Below are positions 9,940 through 18,211 of a stretch of DNA of 64,000 nucleotides, one piece after another. Below the pieces are notes generated by a model. That model saw only the letters and a list, made by a program, of their open reading frames with translations. It was not told the DNA's origin and made no database searches. Position 1 is the stretch's first letter; every line of letters begins with the position of its first letter. This DNA comes from DASVTR01 sp036387475 (GTDB lineage: Bacteria > Acidobacteriota > Blastocatellia > Pyrinomonadales > Pyrinomonadaceae), in assembly GCA_036387475.1 (NCBI GenBank), contig DASVTR010000026.1, positions 1-64,000 on the forward strand. The letters are read 5' to 3'. Both the position numbers and the translations under genes were made by a program.

Positions 9940-10824
9940 ATGGCAAAGAAAAACGGCAGTAAGAAAAACAGCGCGGACACGAAGAAAAAGAAGAAACCTG
10001 AGAAGCAGGCTCAAGAAGAGCAGCAGGCGGAGCAGAAGACGAACGGCGGCGGCTCGCTCGAAGAGCAGTTGCGCGCAGCCGTCAAAGTCATAGACGTGGC
10101 GGAAATCTTAACCGACCCGCTGACGCGCTCGATAGAAAATCTGCTGCGCTTAGCGGCGCGCTCCATCGGCACGGATGAAGCCTCCGTGCTGGTGCGCGAC
10201 GGCAGCGAGGGCGGCTTAAAGTTTATGGTCGCGCTCGGCTCTGTCGCGGATAAGCTGATTGGCGTCAAAATTCCGCCCGGTCAGGGCATCGCCGGATTCG
10301 TCTTTGCCAGCGGACAACCGATGGCCGTGGACGACGCGGCGAAAGCCGGAGACTTCTACGACAAGGTGGACGAGTTGACGCAGTTTTCGACGCAGACCAT
10401 CCTGGCGACCCCCTTGCGCGTCAATGAAGAGACGGTCGGCGTGCTGGAATTCATCAACCGCATCGGCGAACCGCCCTATCGTCCGTATACCCCGGAAGAG
10501 ATGGATCAGGCGGCACACTTTGCAGACGCCATCGCCACGCTCGTCGACGCGCACGAGACAGCCGGGCTGATAGAGACGCTCTTCGAGCATTCCGCACCGG
10601 ACGGAAACGGTAAAGGGCAGGAAAGCGGGAGCGAATTGCGACAGTGGCTCAAAGGCGTGCGCTCAGCGCCGGAGCATCTCGATTTATTACAACTCGCAGT
10701 CTCTTTGCGCGACATTGCCAGCCGTGGCGAAGCCGAGCGCGAGTTGTGCCGCGATGTGCTCGAAGCGCTCGCGCGTTTCACCGAAAAGCAGTCTTTTGTC
10801 GGGATGAGCTATCTGGGATTCTAG
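9940..10824 (+). CDS. GAF-domain protein
   Basis: A 294-residue cytoplasmic protein. It begins with a highly basic Lys-rich tail (about residues 1-40), followed by a GAF domain at roughly 60-210. Recognisable pieces are ASVLVRDGSEGGLKFMVALG, KIPPGQGIAGFVFASGQPMA and ILATPLRVNEETVGVLEFIN, the usual GAF strand/helix order. The C-terminal 80 residues are helical, with no kinase, GGDEF or phosphatase output domain, so this is a lone sensor or adaptor. The ligand is not predictable. It sits 90 bp before a flavin-reductase-like gene on the same strand. Confidence 0.75.
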   Translation: MAKKNGSKKNSADTKKKKKPEKQAQEEQQAEQKTNGGGSLEEQLRAAVKVIDVAEILTDPLTRSIENLLRLAARSIGTDEASVLVRDGSEGGLKFMVALGSVADKLIGVKIPPGQGIAGFVFASGQPMAVDDAAKAGDFYDKVDELTQFSTQTILATPLRVNEETVGVLEFINRIGEPPYRPYTPEEMDQAAHFADAIATLVDAHETAGLIETLFEHSAPDGNGKGQESGSELRQWLKGVRSAPEHLDLLQLAVSLRDIASRGEAERELCRDVLEALARFTEKQSFVGMSYLGF

Positions 10825-10914
10825 TAAAGCGAGAGAGTGTCGGGCGCTCACCGTCCTTCGTACCTCTCAGGTGATTCCGTAGCCGGGCCAAAAGTTTTAT
10901 TTGGAGAATCAAAA

Positions 10915-11349
10915 GTGCTGAACATTGAGGACATGTCACAGGAGGAAATGAGGGCGCTCTTGTCGAAAATCGGATTCGGCCACCTCGGTTGCGTGCATCA
11001 CGGGCGACCCTACATCGTGCCGATGCACTACGCTTTCGACTCGCAGGATTTTTACCTCTTTACGACCGAAGGAACGAAGACACAAGCTATCGCAGAGAAC
11101 CCGGAGGTGTGCCTGCAAGTTGAAGAGATACAGAATCCGTCCGAGTGGCGCAGCGTGATGGTCAACGGTCGTGCCGAACGGATTACCAATCCAGAGGAGA
11201 TGGAGCGCGCGATGCAATTCATCACCGAGAGCAACCCGTCACTGACGCCCGCGCTCAATCTGACGCAGATTGACGCTTGGGGCCGCGCCAATAATGTCGT
11301 GCTCTATCGTGTCCGGCCAAACATTATTGACGGACGCAAGACGATTTGA
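10915..11349 (+). CDS. pyridoxamine 5'-phosphate oxidase-like flavoprotein (NimA-like split barrel)
   Basis: I chose GTG at 10915 because GGAG lies eight bases upstream; an earlier in-frame GTG at 10837 would add 26 residues without domain character. The 144-residue product has the FMN-binding split-barrel pattern: FGHLGCVHHGRPYIVPMHYA, FYLFTTEGTKTQAIAENPEV, CLQVEEI and WRSVMVNGRAERI. This matches the NimA-like group of pyridoxamine phosphate oxidase-related proteins, which usually act as flavin- or haem-dependent reductases of small molecules. The substrate is unknown. A strong hairpin follows the stop codon. Confidence 0.8.
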   Translation: MLNIEDMSQEEMRALLSKIGFGHLGCVHHGRPYIVPMHYAFDSQDFYLFTTEGTKTQAIAENPEVCLQVEEIQNPSEWRSVMVNGRAERITNPEEMERAMQFITESNPSLTPALNLTQIDAWGRANNVVLYRVRPNIIDGRKTI

Positions 11350-11395
11350 AGAGACGCTAACGAAGAGGCCGGAGCGTAGTCGTATTTGGAAAAAT

Positions 11396-11443
11396 AAAGA
11401 GAGGGCGAAGAACCTGAGCGCGTTCAGATTCTCCGCCCTCTTT
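11396..11443. terminator. bidirectional Rho-independent terminator
   Basis: A near-perfect hairpin between two convergent genes: the arm beginning AAAGAGAGGGCG pairs with the arm ending CGCCCTCTTT across a 6-base loop. A-rich sequence precedes it and T-rich sequence follows, so it can stop transcription from both sides. Confidence 0.8.
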
Positions 11444-11498
11444 GGCTTTGCCTCGCCCCTCTCGCAAAGCCAATCTCGCAAACTCCCTACAACTCTTT

Positions 11499-12281
11499 CT
11501 ACTGCGCTGTGTGATAAACGAAGCGCTCCAGCGAAATCCTGTACACGCCCTTGGCCGTGTCGTAGCGCACGCTATATCGCGTCGGGTAATAGCCTGTTTG
11601 CGCGTAGGCCGCTGGCAACTTCAAGTCCAGATACTCGTTGGGCTGCGATTGCAGGTAATGAAGCGACAACATCGGCTCGTAGAACGTTATCCGTCCGTCG
11701 TAAGCGCCGTAGATAAACGTGCGCGTGAACGGTTGGTTGTTAAACTCGCCCGATGCCGGGTCAATCAGGTGGTTACCCATCCTGGGTTCGACCGCTTTGA
11801 CATCTCTATAATCCTGCGGCACGTACTGAGCAGGCACGGCGCGTACGGCCCGCTCGTAGTCGGCACAATCGAGGCCGTTGCAGCGGCCCGGGTCAATAGA
11901 GTTCCGCTCTTGCAGGCTTTGCAGGTAAAAGTGAAAGTCGAAGTGCGGAACAGTATAAGTTCCAACGGGCGGATGCCCCTGCGGATTCCAGTGCATATCC
12001 ATGAACCGGAAAGGCGTATTAGCCTCATTCGGAAATTCAAAGATCAACTCCTGCGCGTTCGCCGGTAAACTGGCAAAAGCCTTCGCCGGAATCTCTATGC
12101 CAAGCGCGACTGGAACACTGCTTCTGTCAACAGTGACATAAGTTGTGACCGCGCCGCCGCCAAACGCCTGCGGTTTTCCGTAATACGTCTTCACATTATC
12201 ATTCGTCGTCGCCGCCACGGGCATCAGCCCGAACACCGCCGTCAACATCAAAACTAACGCCAACACGCTCTTCCTACGCAT
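11499..12281 (-). CDS. secreted protein, possibly DUF5602 (TTHB210-like)
   Basis: A 260-residue protein with a signal peptide (residues 1-25). The ATG at 12281 follows an AGGAAGG site. The mature protein has motifs FGGGAVTTYVTVD, HWNPQGHPPVGTY and PHFDFHFYLQS. The His-rich HFDFHFY segment and the conserved HWNPQGH suggest metal binding. I recall this pattern from proteins annotated as TTHB210-like or DUF5602; that assignment is from memory and is not certain. It is likely periplasmic. It is the last host gene before the transposon, whose left end starts about 170 bp upstream of this start codon. Confidence 0.55.
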   Translation of the reverse strand: MRRKSVLALVLMLTAVFGLMPVAATTNDNVKTYYGKPQAFGGGAVTTYVTVDRSSVPVALGIEIPAKAFASLPANAQELIFEFPNEANTPFRFMDMHWNPQGHPPVGTYTVPHFDFHFYLQSLQERNSIDPGRCNGLDCADYERAVRAVPAQYVPQDYRDVKAVEPRMGNHLIDPASGEFNNQPFTRTFIYGAYDGRITFYEPMLSLHYLQSQPNEYLDLKLPAAYAQTGYYPTRYSVRYDTAKGVYRISLERFVYHTAQ

Positions 12282-12445
12282 CACTCAATCACCTTCCTCA
12301 AGATATGAGAGGGAAGATAACGCCGCCTTCCAACTCCCTTCATCTTGTTAACGCGAAATCCTGCGCCGAAATCAATCACGGGAACGAAAAAAAATCGAAT
12401 AACTCCAAATCAACGCCGGAAAGAAGCGATGTTAAAGTCCGAGCC

Positions 12446-12450
12446 TTTAA
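12446..12450. repeat. left copy of the 5-bp target-site duplication
   Basis: TTTAA directly outside the left terminus of the Tn7-like element. The matching TTTAA in the same orientation is at 35072-35076, directly outside the right terminus. Five base pairs is the duplication size known for Tn7-family insertion. Confidence 0.8.
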
Positions 12451-12806
12451 TACTAAAAACCGAAGCCAGTAGAAATATAAGCCTCAAAATTGCCCATTTC
12501 ACACCAAAGTCGCTGAAAATACATACCGAAGTGAGTGAGAATGTTTTGGAAATAATCTAAAGTCCTTGAAAATGGTTTCTGGAAGGGCTGTGCAAGAAAG
12601 GCACATCGTTACTCAACAATGCGGCGCGTAATCCGGCTGGAGTAAGAAGTTCTGCTTGACTTGGACGCCTCAGATGGGTTGTCGGCTTGCGGCTGAGGGT
12701 AAAATTTGCTTTCGGAACAAAAGATCAACAAAACAGCACACTTTCAAATATACATTTAAAACCAGTGAATTTTTGGAGATAGACTAAAATCAATGAGAAG
12801 TGGTTT
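12451..12806. repeat. transposon left end with TnsB-like binding sites
   Basis: After the 8-base terminus, related sites lie at about 12458-12478, 12502-12521, 12524-12543 and 12554-12573, with a weaker one at 12781-12806. The clearest is ACCAAAGTCGCTGAAAAT; the others (ACCGAAGTGAGTGAGAAT and TCTAAAGTCCTTGAAAAT) differ at few positions. They read opposite to the right-end copies. The rest of this roughly 470-bp stretch before the first gene (to 12917) shows no gene. Confidence 0.82.
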
Positions 12807-12917
12807 GGAAAATTCATGCTTGTAAGAAGATACTTGAGCTCCTCTTTATAACAATAACTCTTATTAAATTTAGAGTGCATCACATCAGGTATAAATTTGA
12901 CTATGAACGAAATGTTT

Positions 12918-15101
12918 TTAGGTGCGGGTCTGTTGTGGTTTGAACAGTTCAATGAGCTTGGGGCCGAGGCGTACCTTTTTGGGGATAGACCGTGGAATCA
13001 CATTCGCTTGAAGGCTAACTGGAAGAGGAACGTAGTGGATCTTCTCGCGTGCTTTTCCTTTACCCTTGACATAAGTGTATACATGCCGGTCAAATCTAAT
13101 ATGTCCTGCTATGTCAGATGAATCAAGACTTTTAACTGCTTTCTCTAATGTCACATTGATTTGCAGGACATGGTTCCTTTCATGATAAATGATATAAGTT
13201 ATAATATTTACATACCAAACCACCTCAATAGTTGTTTCTGCATCTAGCCTTTCTCCATAAGCTTTTGAAATAGGTCCAGGTAAACGCAAATAATAACCGT
13301 TTAGATCTGGAAATTCTTTGCCCTCTATAAGAAGTAAACTTGAATTACCGGGATCCCAAGGGCTGCTTACTGTACTAACGATTTCAACTTTCTCGATTGT
13401 ATCGATCAAAACATCGTACCTTATATCTTCTGCACCAAAGTACGCAAAGCCGTAACCGTCTGGGTCGAACAATCTCATGCGAAGCCGACTAATAGAAGAA
13501 CCAAGTTTCTCAAGCAGCAGATTGTCAATAATGGCATCTAAATGTACGCTATCCGTAAAAGAGGTAAGCTTCATTATGAGATTGTGAGAAAGGTTTACGT
13601 ATAATTTCCTACGCTCTTCATCCATAAGAAAAGGCATACTGTCTCGAGGTTCTAATTGGCAAGCATATGCTTCAATCTGGCGACAACCCTTTGCTTTGAG
13701 ATGTTGTTGAATTACTTCTAATACAAAAGCGGAATCCTTTTTAAGCTCATGTGGATAGAACTGCTTTTTAATATACACCTCTGGGACTGCTTGGGCTTCG
13801 CAAAACTCTACCAAAAATTTCTCCACACTCCACCTAGTCTCTGGGTCTAGATCGGCTGTGGTGACAACAATGCTGCCTGCTGCTTGAAATGCCCGAGCCT
13901 GTGAATTCGTATCGCCACTTGAGTAGTAAATGGATTGACCTTCCTCCTTTGATTTCAACTTAAGATCCTCAAGGGTAGTTCGCGAACTATCTATCAATGA
14001 AACTTTAAGTTTACCAATAAGGTCAACATTCTCATCATCAAAAATCCTTTCCATAAATGGTGTGCCTCGGTGCTCATTTACTAGATCTGCACGATCGGAG
14101 ATATACATGGTCAAAACATCAACTAAACAATCATGTAGTTTTAAAATGATCATGTATGTGGTTTCATCGAAGCTTTCGCGATTTGCTAATGGTTGGACAA
14201 ACGGTAAATCTAACTTACCAGTAATGTATCGCCTGCCATCATATTTATGAAAATCGGCTATTAAGAATTTATGTTTGTAAATTAATAATGGCTTAACGCC
14301 AAATTCAACTTCTCCATGTACTTGATGCCAGTCGTTATTGAGATACACTTTGTCTAAGCGAAACTTGACTCTTTTATTTTTAAACTCAAATATCGAACCG
14401 ACTACTTTTACCTCCTCCCTTTCAAAAGCAATCGGCGTGACAGATTCTTCTTTACTGTTATGGCGAAGAAATCTTTTTCGTGACAGAATCTGCTTATTTA
14501 CTAATATCAACTCAGGTAAAAATTCCACATATTTTTTTAAATATCTAAGGATGGCATCTACATCAAATTCTTTTTTATCTGGATGGCACCGGATTAAAGT
14601 ACCCGTGTGCCCAAGTAATGTTGCTCTCTCTATCGGGAAATCCCCCTTATCTGATTCGAGATCAAGCTTCTTCAGTACAGAATGAATCTCCTGCCCGTTA
14701 ACGGCTGCGGTAAAGACATGAACTTCCCGACATACTCCAAAATTAGCAAACCCGCCAATTCCGAATTGACCTATGCATCCAGCATACTGTGCCTCTGGTG
14801 TGTCTTTTGAGGTGTGGCCCACATTCCAGTAATACTGTTTGAGATCAGTAGCGGTCATCCCTATCCCCCAATCTTCCACTTCAATAAGGTCAGGGGAAAT
14901 GCGTAATTCTATCTTCAGTTCGTCGGCATTTGCTCCTTCGCGTGCACTTCGTATTCTCACTGCATCAACTGCATTCTGAACATTCTCTCGAATAAATACC
15001 ACATCCGATGAATACATACGCTCGCCTAATATCTTTAACAAAGCTGAAAGACTCACTCTAACACTGCCATGCTCTACAGGCTGCTGATTACCATCAGACA
15101 T
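12918..15101 (-). CDS. Hsp90/HtpG-like GHKL ATPase
   Basis: A 727-residue protein. I chose the ATG at 15101 because GGAGGAG lies six bases upstream. The N-terminal GHKL (Bergerat) ATP fold is complete: N-box ENVQNAVDAV (residues 39-48), G1 box EDWGIGM (76-82) and G2 box GQFGIGGFANF (111-121). The overall length fits Hsp90/HtpG, and the middle region resembles that architecture, but the C-terminal half is diverged. It is the last gene of a leftward operon; its start lies 15 bp past the stop codon of the HExxxH/TPR gene. I infer ATP-driven conformational clamping, perhaps in an immune system, but no partner is known. A C-terminal HERNH string matches HExxH but sits in a strand-like context and is probably chance. 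Confidence 0.8.
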   Translation of the reverse strand: MSDGNQQPVEHGSVRVSLSALLKILGERMYSSDVVFIRENVQNAVDAVRIRSAREGANADELKIELRISPDLIEVEDWGIGMTATDLKQYYWNVGHTSKDTPEAQYAGCIGQFGIGGFANFGVCREVHVFTAAVNGQEIHSVLKKLDLESDKGDFPIERATLLGHTGTLIRCHPDKKEFDVDAILRYLKKYVEFLPELILVNKQILSRKRFLRHNSKEESVTPIAFEREEVKVVGSIFEFKNKRVKFRLDKVYLNNDWHQVHGEVEFGVKPLLIYKHKFLIADFHKYDGRRYITGKLDLPFVQPLANRESFDETTYMIILKLHDCLVDVLTMYISDRADLVNEHRGTPFMERIFDDENVDLIGKLKVSLIDSSRTTLEDLKLKSKEEGQSIYYSSGDTNSQARAFQAAGSIVVTTADLDPETRWSVEKFLVEFCEAQAVPEVYIKKQFYPHELKKDSAFVLEVIQQHLKAKGCRQIEAYACQLEPRDSMPFLMDEERRKLYVNLSHNLIMKLTSFTDSVHLDAIIDNLLLEKLGSSISRLRMRLFDPDGYGFAYFGAEDIRYDVLIDTIEKVEIVSTVSSPWDPGNSSLLLIEGKEFPDLNGYYLRLPGPISKAYGERLDAETTIEVVWYVNIITYIIYHERNHVLQINVTLEKAVKSLDSSDIAGHIRFDRHVYTYVKGKGKAREKIHYVPLPVSLQANVIPRSIPKKVRLGPKLIELFKPQQTRT

Positions 15102-15116
15102 AGTTCTCTCCTCCAT

Positions 15117-16625
15117 TCACTTCTTCTGCGAAAGCACCTGCTGTTCTATAGTTTCTATCGTAATTTGAATACTTCTTGCTTGGTCAAACAGATCAAGATT
15201 GTTTAATATTTGTAACTTGTTCCTAAGGGCACCAAGATAATGTTCATCAATATCAAGGGCGCGATCTATAGCTACCAATGCTTGCTCAACTTGGCCAATC
15301 TGCATTAAGACAACACCCTTTTGATTCCAAAGTTGCTTTTGGTAAGGATTAAGGAGTAAGCCTTCCCCAATCATCTCCAGTGCCCGTTGTGGGTTTCCCT
15401 TTATCGATTCAATTACACTTTCACCCAAAAGCGACACCCAGTTTCTACTATTCTTTTCTAATGACCTAACAAAAGCATCGTGGGCGTCCTCAAAATTCCT
15501 GCTTCCTAAATATAGATGTCCCAAAGTGGCAAGATAAGTATCTGTGAGTTCGGGATGAAGCTTGGCCGCTAATTCTAGTGCGTGTCTACCCTCTTCGAAT
15601 CTTCCTTGGTCAAATAAAATCTTACCGGCTTCTTGCATTTTATCGGCTAGCGTTTGCTTGAGTTTACGATTCTCATAACCAGCATCCTTGAAGGCGTGAT
15701 GAACTGAAAGCACAAGGTCTGCATGGAACTTCTTGTCCTTATAGATATCTGGGCAACGAGCCGCCGTTGTCGAAATCAGATTAAAGAGCTCTCTACCAAT
15801 AACTGACGCCAGCTTTTTTGCAGTTCCAAAACCTAATCCAACATCGCTTGTATCTATCTCAACCTGTCTTTCTAGATATTCAAAATACCAAGTCTTAAAC
15901 TCCTTGTTTATCTGATGGGCAGTGTTTGCATTCAAATTTCTTTCAACTAACCTAAAGGCAACAAAGTAAAGCCACCCATCTTCGAATATGTGTGACGAAC
16001 ATTCGAAAGTTCCTCCAAAGAATTCATAACGATAAACATGGGAAAGATATTCATGCACTAAATAGACCGGAAAGCTTAGATAAAACTCAAAAGGGAAATC
16101 TGCCGGGTTAAATTGAAATGCAATCTGAACCCCTCCTGGGGCTAGAGATGGGATAGTAAAGATCTTTCGCTCATTTCCCGCATAAATGTGGATAGAAGTT
16201 TGAGAGGCTTGGCTATCATTTATATTGCCTTTGCCTTCACAGTACCAATTCCAAGCGATTCTAGCCGCCATCTCTCGGGTATGCTCAAAATACAACAACG
16301 CATCTTCAACCGGATCGTTCAATAAATCCTGCCTAAGTGATTGCAGGGTATGATTAAGAGCTCCTCGTAAACCATGATACATAATCGAGCCTTCAAATTG
16401 CTCTGTAAGCATTTCCAATGACTGTTGCGAGTTTCGTAATTTTGCCTCCTCCCCAAAACGAGCGGTTGAACTATTAATACATTCGTTTACAAATCTATGA
16501 ACGGTCCAGCCCGGCACAGTACTTAGTGATACATCAAAATCATGTATCCGATTCAACATACGATCGTAAAAATGAGTTAAGGCATTTAATGTAGCCACTC
16601 TATCTGGGCGGAGTTCAATGCTCAT
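15117..16625 (-). CDS. TPR protein with an HExxxH putative zincin domain
   Basis: Start chosen at ATG 16625, seven bases after GAGG; an in-frame GTG at 16643 would overlap the upstream gene. The N-terminal half (residues 1-300) contains HEYLSH (191-196) followed by FEDGW (Glu215). An HExxxH motif with a downstream Glu resembles the zinc site of dipeptidyl peptidase III (family M49, HELLGH), though the rest is unlike it, so peptidase activity is a guess. The C-terminal half (about 310-502) is TPR-like: ILFDQGRFEEGRHALELAAK, YLGSRNFEDAHDAFVRSLE and LMQIGQVEQALVAIDRALD. It is the middle gene of a tight three-gene operon with the Hsp90-like ATPase. The TPR part probably mediates contact between the partners. 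Confidence 0.7.
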   Translation of the reverse strand: MSIELRPDRVATLNALTHFYDRMLNRIHDFDVSLSTVPGWTVHRFVNECINSSTARFGEEAKLRNSQQSLEMLTEQFEGSIMYHGLRGALNHTLQSLRQDLLNDPVEDALLYFEHTREMAARIAWNWYCEGKGNINDSQASQTSIHIYAGNERKIFTIPSLAPGGVQIAFQFNPADFPFEFYLSFPVYLVHEYLSHVYRYEFFGGTFECSSHIFEDGWLYFVAFRLVERNLNANTAHQINKEFKTWYFEYLERQVEIDTSDVGLGFGTAKKLASVIGRELFNLISTTAARCPDIYKDKKFHADLVLSVHHAFKDAGYENRKLKQTLADKMQEAGKILFDQGRFEEGRHALELAAKLHPELTDTYLATLGHLYLGSRNFEDAHDAFVRSLEKNSRNWVSLLGESVIESIKGNPQRALEMIGEGLLLNPYQKQLWNQKGVVLMQIGQVEQALVAIDRALDIDEHYLGALRNKLQILNNLDLFDQARSIQITIETIEQQVLSQKK

Positions 16626-16635
16626 AGCAAAACCT

Positions 16636-17031
16636 CTACTCACGCCGCTTTAATATCATGGCGAAATCCGGAGTTTCAATCTTAACGGGGTCATCTGTTT
16701 TGATGAGATACTCCCCATGCTCGGTTTTAATTTTTATCTCTCGGACTTGGACTTGCCTAGATAATTTACTTCTTAGATAATCATAAAATTGCTTCATTCG
16801 CTCTACTACGTCTGGTACATCCTTGAACGGCAGCTTACAGACCGCAACGATAGCAATTATAGCTGGCAGGATAGGGGCGCGCTGTTCGAACCCTACCTCT
16901 ATATCCGTATTAAAACCAGCAATTAAAGCCGACTCATTAATCGCTTCCCTGACAGAAGCTTGCGCCTCCGCTTCGCTATCAGGGGCAATTCTCTCAAATA
17001 AAATGGTGAAAGAAATGGAATCGTTTTGCAT
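16636..17031 (-). CDS. small conserved-looking protein, first gene of the Hsp90-like operon
   Basis: A 131-residue protein; ATG 17031 is preceded by AGAGG at nine bases. It has an amphipathic N-terminal strand (SISFTILFERI), a hydrophobic stretch LPAIIAIVAVCKLPF (about residues 75-90) and a basic strand-rich C-terminus (VQVREIKIKTEHGEYLIKTD). The size and layout recall small alpha/beta or membrane-associated accessory proteins that accompany NTPase-based conflict systems (the EACC1 type), but I cannot confirm that family. Ten bases separate it from the next gene, so co-expression is likely. Its function is unknown. Confidence 0.65.
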   Translation of the reverse strand: MQNDSISFTILFERIAPDSEAEAQASVREAINESALIAGFNTDIEVGFEQRAPILPAIIAIVAVCKLPFKDVPDVVERMKQFYDYLRSKLSRQVQVREIKIKTEHGEYLIKTDDPVKIETPDFAMILKRRE

Positions 17032-17446
17032 ATCATTATTCCTCTGGTTGCTGTTAATGCCACATGAATTGAATATAACTACCAATAATCTTGTTCACAA
17101 CAAGTTAAAAGTCTCCGTACTTTCCAATCCAGCGTTTTACCAAATTTGAACAATATGTTAGTTGGAGTAGTGGCTTAGGTATGATTTAATTCGATGCGTT
17201 GATGTATTATTAGTTAATTATAGGAATGCCCTCCTTAGTTCAATGGACTCTTTCTTAGTTACACAATTCCTGTTATATCATTCTCGTAAGCGCCTTGAAG
17301 TTGTAGGTAAAATTGGCAACTAATTTGGGACAAAATGTGACCCTTTCCTAATTAAGAAGCAGGGCAAAATGCAATAAACGATATGCCTCAAGCCAAATAA
17401 ATGTCAATGGTTATTGCCTTTTAGCGCAACCTGAGTAGCTAGATAT
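17032..17446. other. intergenic region between the left cargo operon and tnsA
   Basis: About 415 bp of AT-rich DNA between divergent units, expected to hold promoters for both. It contains short repeated CTTAGTT words near 17235-17265 that might be regulatory, but no convincing TnsB-like site, gene or promoter can be singled out. Confidence 0.4.
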
Positions 17447-18211
17447 ATGCCTGTTAGAAAGATCCCAAAGAGTTACCAGAACGTGACGGGCCTCACCGCT
17501 ACCGACAAGTCCGATGAGATGACTGGATACGAATCACGACTTGAATATGAATGCCAAAAACTCCTGACCTTCAACACCAATGTCTTAAAGTATGAAGAGC
17601 AACCGGTCAGGATACAATTCGTCAGCGAAGATGGTAAGACGCATTCCTATACCCCAGATATACTTATTCATTATCGTAAAGATATTTCTCCAGCGAAGTA
17701 TTGGAAACCGCTTCTTGTTGAGGTCAAATCGAGAAGATATCTGTTCAAAAAATGGCGAGAACTGAAGCCGAAATTTCGTGCGGCCAGGAAGTATACGAGT
17801 GAACAAAAATGGGACTTCGCCTTAATAACTGACAAAGAAATCAATACTCCATATTTAAATAATGCGATTTTCCTACTCACATTTCGCAGATTTCCAATCA
17901 ATGAAACTCACAACAACCTAATACTTCAAGCGTTGGATAATTTGCACGAAACAGATCTAGAGAATCTACTGCAATCTATATCCAAAGACCGCGGTGATAT
18001 AGCGAGATTATTACCAACCTTGTGGAAACTCGTTGGTAATCATGAGGTGGGCGTTAACTTGGACCTAAAGTTGACGATGCGTAGCCGAATTTGGTCAATT
18101 CGATTACAAGGCGAGGTCGAAAGAGATGAAGGCATTTATCAATTTAGCCCCGGGCGTAGTCGTCGAAAGCGCTGGCAAGCGCTACGTTATCACAAGCATT
18201 TTGTCTCTTGA
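17447..18211 (+). CDS. tnsA: TnsA endonuclease
   Basis: A 254-residue protein matching Tn7 TnsA in size and N-terminal nuclease layout. The PD-(D/E)xK residues are visible: YESRLEYECQ supplies the first Glu (about residue 32), YTPDIL the Asp (about 71) and LLVEVKSRR the E-x-K (about 91-93). TnsA cuts the 5' ends of the transposon, allowing cut-and-paste together with TnsB. The C-terminal part (LPTLWKLVGNHEVGV) fits the TnsA C-terminal winged-helix that contacts TnsB/TnsC. Its last 86 bases overlap the tnsB start region, an unusually long overlap; the Arg-rich tail may be a consequence of reading through tnsB sequence. Confidence 0.9.
   Translation: MPVRKIPKSYQNVTGLTATDKSDEMTGYESRLEYECQKLLTFNTNVLKYEEQPVRIQFVSEDGKTHSYTPDILIHYRKDISPAKYWKPLLVEVKSRRYLFKKWRELKPKFRAARKYTSEQKWDFALITDKEINTPYLNNAIFLLTFRRFPINETHNNLILQALDNLHETDLENLLQSISKDRGDIARLLPTLWKLVGNHEVGVNLDLKLTMRSRIWSIRLQGEVERDEGIYQFSPGRSRRKRWQALRYHKHFVS

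Noticed and set aside
12918..15101. HExxH (HERNH) zinc motif in the Hsp90-like ATPase
   Set aside because: It sits in a strand-like context without a third ligand and is probably chance.
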